DNA of 64,000 nucleotides from an uncultured bacterium (GTDB lineage: Bacteria > Bacillota > Clostridia > Oscillospirales > Ruminococcaceae), in the NCBI GenBank assembly GCA_905215965.1, contig CAJMSD010000004.1:62001-126000 (forward strand). Reading direction: 5' to 3'. Both the position numbers and the translations under genes were made by a program. The notes under the pieces were generated by a model. The model was not told the DNA's origin. It saw nothing but the letters and a program-made list of their open reading frames with translations, and ran no database searches. Shown piece by piece: positions 63,379-64,000 of the stretch. How positions within the stretch are numbered: position 1 is the first letter of the stretch; every line of letters starts with the position of its first letter.

Positions 63379-64000
63379 ATGGCTTTATTTGAATCATATG
63401 AAAGAAGAGAAAAGCAGATTCTCGCAGTTCTTGAACAGTACGGCATCAAGACTATCGAAGAATGTGCAGATATTTGCAAAGAAAAAGGTCTTGACATTTA
63501 CAAGCTCGTTGAAGGCATTCAGCCTATCTGTTTCGAAAACGCAAAGTGGGCTTACACTGTAGGCTGCGCTATCGCTATCAAAAAGGGCTGCACAAGAGCT
63601 GCTGACGCTGCTGCCGCTATCGGCGAGGGGCTTCAGGCTTTCTGTATTCCGGGTTCTGTTGCAGATCAGAGAAAAGTTGGTCTCGGTCACGGTAATCTCG
63701 GAAAAATGCTCCTTGAAGAAGAGACAGAGTGCTTCGCTTTCCTCGCAGGTCACGAATCCTTCGCTGCTGCCGAGGGCGCTATCGGTATTGCCGAAAAGGC
63801 AAACAAGGTTCGTCAGAAGCCTCTCCGTGTTATTCTTAACGGTCTCGGCAAGGACGCTGCTCAGATCATCGCAAGAATCAACGGCTTTACATACGTTGAA
63901 ACTGAAATGGACTACTATACAGGCGAGGTTAAGGAAGTTTTCCGCAAGCCTTACTCAGACGGTCTCCGTGCTAAGGTAAACTGCTACGGTGCAAACGACG
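63379..64000 (+). CDS. GGGtGRT-family protein (3' end outside window)
   Basis: The frame is open from ATG 63379 (AGGAGG 9 nt upstream) to the end of the window, 207 codons. N-terminus MALFESYERREKQILAVLEQYGI, then PICFENAKWAYTVGCAIAIKKG, FCIPGSVADQRKVGLGHGNLGKMLL and FAFLAGHESFAAAEGAIGIAEKANKVR. I recognise this as the GGGtGRT family found beside NifU-like scaffold proteins in anaerobes; members are about 330 aa, so about one third is missing. Function unknown; Fe-S-related by association. Confidence 0.82.
   Translation, partial: MALFESYERREKQILAVLEQYGIKTIEECADICKEKGLDIYKLVEGIQPICFENAKWAYTVGCAIAIKKGCTRAADAAAAIGEGLQAFCIPGSVADQRKVGLGHGNLGKMLLEEETECFAFLAGHESFAAAEGAIGIAEKANKVRQKPLRVILNGLGKDAAQIIARINGFTYVETEMDYYTGEVKEVFRKPYSDGLRAKVNCYGAND

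Overview
The window looks like a chromosomal segment of a low-to-mid GC Gram-positive anaerobe of the Ruminococcus group (Oscillospiraceae). Pointers are four dockerin-bearing secreted proteins (a GH10 xylanase, a GH74 xyloglucanase, a beta-helix protein and a leucine-rich-repeat protein), sporulation genes (sigK, yunB, a SpoVB-type flippase), a DnaD/DnaI-type replication pair, GatCAB, and many consensus TTGACA-17-TATAAT promoters. Species-level assignment is inference. I saw no phage, insertion sequence with a transposase, CRISPR array or rRNA.

Layout: 1-4.1 kb, the 3' end of an oligopeptide-binding protein, then ptsH-ptsI and a formate/nitrite-type channel. 4.1-7.4 kb (minus), sigK, a histidine phosphatase and an M3-like metallopeptidase lipoprotein. 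7.4-12.3 kb (minus), a complete riboflavin operon (ribD-ribE-ribBA-membrane ORF-ribH-HAD phosphatase) under an FMN riboswitch with its own terminator. 12.4-14.1 kb, a TfoX-N protein and a dockerin/beta-helix protein. 14.1-19.3 kb, a glycolytic cluster pgk-tpiA-gpmI interleaved with three small unknown genes and a structured intergenic segment. 19.4-23.3 kb (minus), ychF and an unusual PAS/GGDEF-EAL/beta-helix fusion. 23.5-27.3 kb, a flippase and an EF-G-2-like GTPase. 27.4-33.5 kb (minus), nadE, four tRNAs (Val-Asp-Gly-Cys), a TPR membrane protein, mreB, recD2 and a small membrane protein. 33.7-38.2 kb, an L-fucose catabolic operon fucA-fucU-kinase-fucI. 38.3-45.2 kb, mrp (plus), then a lipoprotein, an anchored surface protein, mfd and pth (minus). 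45.5-50.3 kb, convergent xylanase and xyloglucanase genes. 50.4-54.8 kb, dnaD, dnaI/dnaC, a membrane lipoprotein and an LRR-dockerin protein. 54.9-62.0 kb, a cysteine-rich clostridial protein, yunB, ligA and gatCAB. 62.1-64.0 kb, an ArsC/Spx-like protein, a NifU-like Fe-S scaffold and the start of its GGGtGRT partner, which runs off the window.

Themes: plant cell wall breakdown by dockerin enzymes (xylan and xyloglucan) sits with a fucose operon, which could use the fucose that decorates some xyloglucans (inference). Central metabolism and housekeeping dominate elsewhere. The most unusual item is the 912-residue cyclic-di-GMP phosphodiesterase-like protein with a C-terminal IG-repeat beta-helix and no secretion signal. 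Small TIR-bearing repeats occur between genes, one of them lying in the predicted 5' leader of pth-mfd.
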